The translations under genes and the position numbers were made by a program. Shown piece by piece: positions 6,005 through 7,595 of a DNA stretch of 7,595 bases; positions within the stretch are counted from its first letter, which is position 1; each line of letters starts with the position of its first letter. The DNA comes from CAZTLI01 sp964614375 (lineage in GTDB: Bacteria; Chloroflexota; Anaerolineae; Aggregatilineales; Phototrophicaceae), in contig CAZTLI010000265.1 of assembly GCA_964614375.1 (NCBI GenBank), forward strand, positions 1 through 7,595. Direction: 5' to 3'. Below the pieces are notes generated by a model that worked only from the letters and a program-made list of their open reading frames with translations, did not search any database and was not told the DNA's origin.

Positions 6005-7478
6005 CATCAGCCTCATCCGGGTCTATAACTTCCGCTTCTGTCGCCACTGTGTCTCGCCCATAATAGTCCGCAACGCATCTATTGATGCCATCTCGTGGAT
6101 TATCTGAAACTGTCTTCAAGTTTGCGGCAATCGCGAGATCATACGAATACGTTCCGACAATCACATCTGCCTCAGTCGTCGTTCGCAGCATTTCGTCGCG
6201 TGTGTTCCACTCGGCTGCAAATGTCTGGAAACGTGGTAATAACACCATCGTTTCTACAGCGAATCGCAGTGGCCCTACAATGAGCAAAATAAACAGCAGA
6301 GTCGCAAGGGGTCGTGAAAATGACAGATTGCTCGCCGCCTGACCGGGACGTTGCAAACTAATGCCCATGATGCCACCCCAGACAACCGCCGTGATAATGA
6401 CAATTGTCTGCATCACAATCAGCGCGCGCGCGGGGGGAATATCGGAGACGCTATAGGCGACAGGGAACATACCCGCACACAGTAATATCACTCCAATCAA
6501 CCCTGTGAGAAGTAACAATCGACGCGAGTAACGCCGAATCCGAACCTGTGTCACGGTCGGCACAGGCAAAAACCGATTAACCATCACCCCTGTAAAAACA
6601 AGCACAATAATCGGGCCAACGGGTGAGAATATGCCCAATGATGTCCCAATAAACGCAGCCACACCCCACAGCACCAGAATTATCAGCATAGGTAGTTCTG
6701 GAGGTGGTGGGAATTGCGCCTGACGAATGGCGTTGCCCGGCGCAGCGACGAGAATCACCGCGCCAACCACAGCGCCAACGAGCATCAATCCCAGTACAAT
6801 CAGTATGGCCTGGCGGCGACCCGCGGCAGCATATTTCAAACCGAGCACCATCGCCATAAGCAGGACGACGATTTGTAAACCCGCGACGATGGGGGTAAAA
6901 CCTGCAATAAAAGCCGCGATAAATGGGCTTATGACTGCCAATATGCGTGGGACATGACCCATCGGTGTTCGACGAAATTCAAAAATGATGTATGCAGAAA
7001 ACCATATCAACGCTACCAGCGGCAGCACATAGGTCACAGACCCGGAAACCCAGTAGAGCGTTTGCACAAGATTCGATGCACCGTCCATGATTGCGAATAA
7101 GAAAAGTGGCGCAAGTGAGACGCTAATAAAGCGCGCTTGTGTGATGCCAAATAATCGACACAGGTTAAAGAACAACCATACCAATCCACCCGACCATAGC
7201 AACAGCAGAATGGAGGGCATCAACATATAACCAATCGGCCATGTATTACTCACAACCAGTTGTATAGCGGTCGAACCAAATGTGCCCTGCCAGTTCATAT
7301 AATAATGGGTCATCGCGCCCTGCCAGCCAAGATTGAGGGCATTGTAGGCAAAGCAATAATCATCTGCGAGTGGACGTGCTGAAAAGCTGTTAACGATATG
7401 AACAATAATCGGCAGCCAGGCTGCCACAAGCACAAATGATTTCATCCACAGAATGCGCCTCGTTTTATCTGTTTCCAT
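5997..7478 (-). CDS. DUF6056-like polytopic membrane protein, probable lipid-linked-sugar glycosyltransferase
   Basis: The 493-residue product has about 11-12 membrane segments (the first at 13-32, then many from 83 to 405). The first extracytoplasmic loop carries LADDYCF (37-43), an acidic pair placed as in GT-C transferases. Later marks are YWVSGSVTYVLPL (142-154), APGN (246-249), DIPPARAL (346-353) and the soluble tail's INRCVADYYG (465-474). These resemble DUF6056/GtrII-like proteins tied to surface polysaccharide modification. The family call is from memory of the motif order and is moderately sure; the biochemical role is inferred. The C-terminus ends in an acidic run (DPDEADDD), whose codons also hold the ribosome-binding site and start of the GT87-like gene. 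The strong GGAGG (7498-7494) lies 15 nt before the ATG, unusually far. An in-frame ATT at 7484-7482 sits 9 nt from it and would add two residues if used. Confidence 0.75.
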   Translation of the reverse strand: METDKTRRILWMKSFVLVAAWLPIIVHIVNSFSARPLADDYCFAYNALNLGWQGAMTHYYMNWQGTFGSTAIQLVVSNTWPIGYMLMPSILLLLWSGGLVWLFFNLCRLFGITQARFISVSLAPLFLFAIMDGASNLVQTLYWVSGSVTYVLPLVALIWFSAYIIFEFRRTPMGHVPRILAVISPFIAAFIAGFTPIVAGLQIVVLLMAMVLGLKYAAAGRRQAILIVLGLMLVGAVVGAVILVAAPGNAIRQAQFPPPPELPMLIILVLWGVAAFIGTSLGIFSPVGPIIVLVFTGVMVNRFLPVPTVTQVRIRRYSRRLLLLTGLIGVILLCAGMFPVAYSVSDIPPARALIVMQTIVIITAVVWGGIMGISLQRPGQAASNLSFSRPLATLLFILLIVGPLRFAVETMVLLPRFQTFAAEWNTRDEMLRTTTEADVIVGTYSYDLAIAANLKTVSDNPRDGINRCVADYYGRDTVATEAEVIDPDEADDD

Positions 7479-7509
7479 ACGAATCGTTCCGTTCCTCCGG
7501 TTACGGGCG

Positions 7510-7528
7510 TTGTAATTGCTTTTTACAA
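7510..7528. repeat. Inverted repeat in the leader of the DUF6056-like gene (possible operator)
   Basis: TTGTAA (7510-7515) and TTACAA (7523-7528) are perfect inverted arms separated by 7 nt. They lie 32-50 bp upstream of the DUF6056-like ATG. The outward part of one arm overlaps a TTTTACA that recurs at 7541-7547, with a shorter TTTACA at 7553-7558. The symmetry suits a dimeric regulator, but the region is AT-rich and the arms are short. Confidence 0.3.
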
Positions 7529-7541
7529 ATTGTTTGCGTAT

Positions 7542-7571
7542 TTTACAGCCAGTTTACACTTCTCTTATACC
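7542..7571 (+). promoter_or_regulatory. Possible divergent plus-strand promoter at the right edge
   Basis: TTTACA (7542-7547, 5/6 to TTGACA) is followed after 18 nt by TATACC (7566-7571, 4/6 to TATAAT). Transcription would start near 7578, exactly at an ATG (7578-7580) that opens M-T-Q-V-Y-T up to the window end. If real, a divergent gene begins here as a leaderless transcript, since no Shine-Dalgarno precedes the ATG. Only six codons are visible, so the gene itself is not claimed. Confidence 0.22.
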
Positions 7572-7595
7572 GCTCTCATGACACAGGTCTACACT

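Noticed and set aside
6082..6957. Several plus-strand frames opposite the DUF6056-like gene
   Set aside because: They are antisense to a continuous, clearly membrane-spanning protein and show repetitive Thr/Ala/Pro-rich translations without family resemblance.

Overview
The window is an ordinary-looking bacterial chromosomal segment of moderate GC (roughly 53% by eye), densely coded, with seven protein genes and no RNA gene, insertion sequence, CRISPR array or phage gene that I can see. The mix of genes is most like Chloroflexota (Anaerolineae-type): a long-form sugar-nucleotide transferase, a plant-MGDG-synthase-like glycolipid glycosyltransferase, a minimal site-2 protease followed by a short HD-domain protein, a degenerate TyrA-like dehydrogenase and large polytopic GT-C-type membrane proteins. 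This placement is an inference from gene flavour, not from a marker gene.

Layout. Minus strand, 1-2273: a 1,2-diacylglycerol/MGDG-synthase-like glycosyltransferase (1071-2273), then a glucose-1-phosphate thymidylyltransferase-like nucleotidyltransferase (1-942) whose C-terminus runs off the left edge. A 116-bp divergent intergenic region (2274-2389) carries an extended -10 promoter for the plus-strand pair 2390-3037 (M50 site-2 protease, GTG start) and 3047-3571 (HD-domain hydrolase), which are 9 nt apart. After a 157-bp gap with tandem repeats, a TyrA-like NAD-binding protein occupies 3729-4604. Its reading frame continues past the TAA for another 49 sense codons to a TAG at 4754. Minus strand again, 4766-7478: a DUF6056-like polytopic protein (5997-7478) is followed, with an 8-nt overlap, by a GT87-like polyprenol-dependent mannosyltransferase (4766-6004). 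The right edge (7479-7595) is non-coding and AT-rich, with repeats and a possible start of a divergent plus-strand gene.

How the genes fit together. Four of the seven genes point to cell-envelope glycan or glycolipid synthesis: sugar activation, diacylglycerol glycosylation at the membrane, and two GT-C-like membrane proteins that would use lipid-linked sugars. The protease/HD pair and the TyrA-like gene form a separate plus-strand block with no proven link to the glycan genes.

The most notable observations are the in-frame continuation behind the stop of the TyrA-like gene, and the loss in that protein of the histidines expected of a real prephenate dehydrogenase. I found no convincing evidence for a wholly new multi-gene system.
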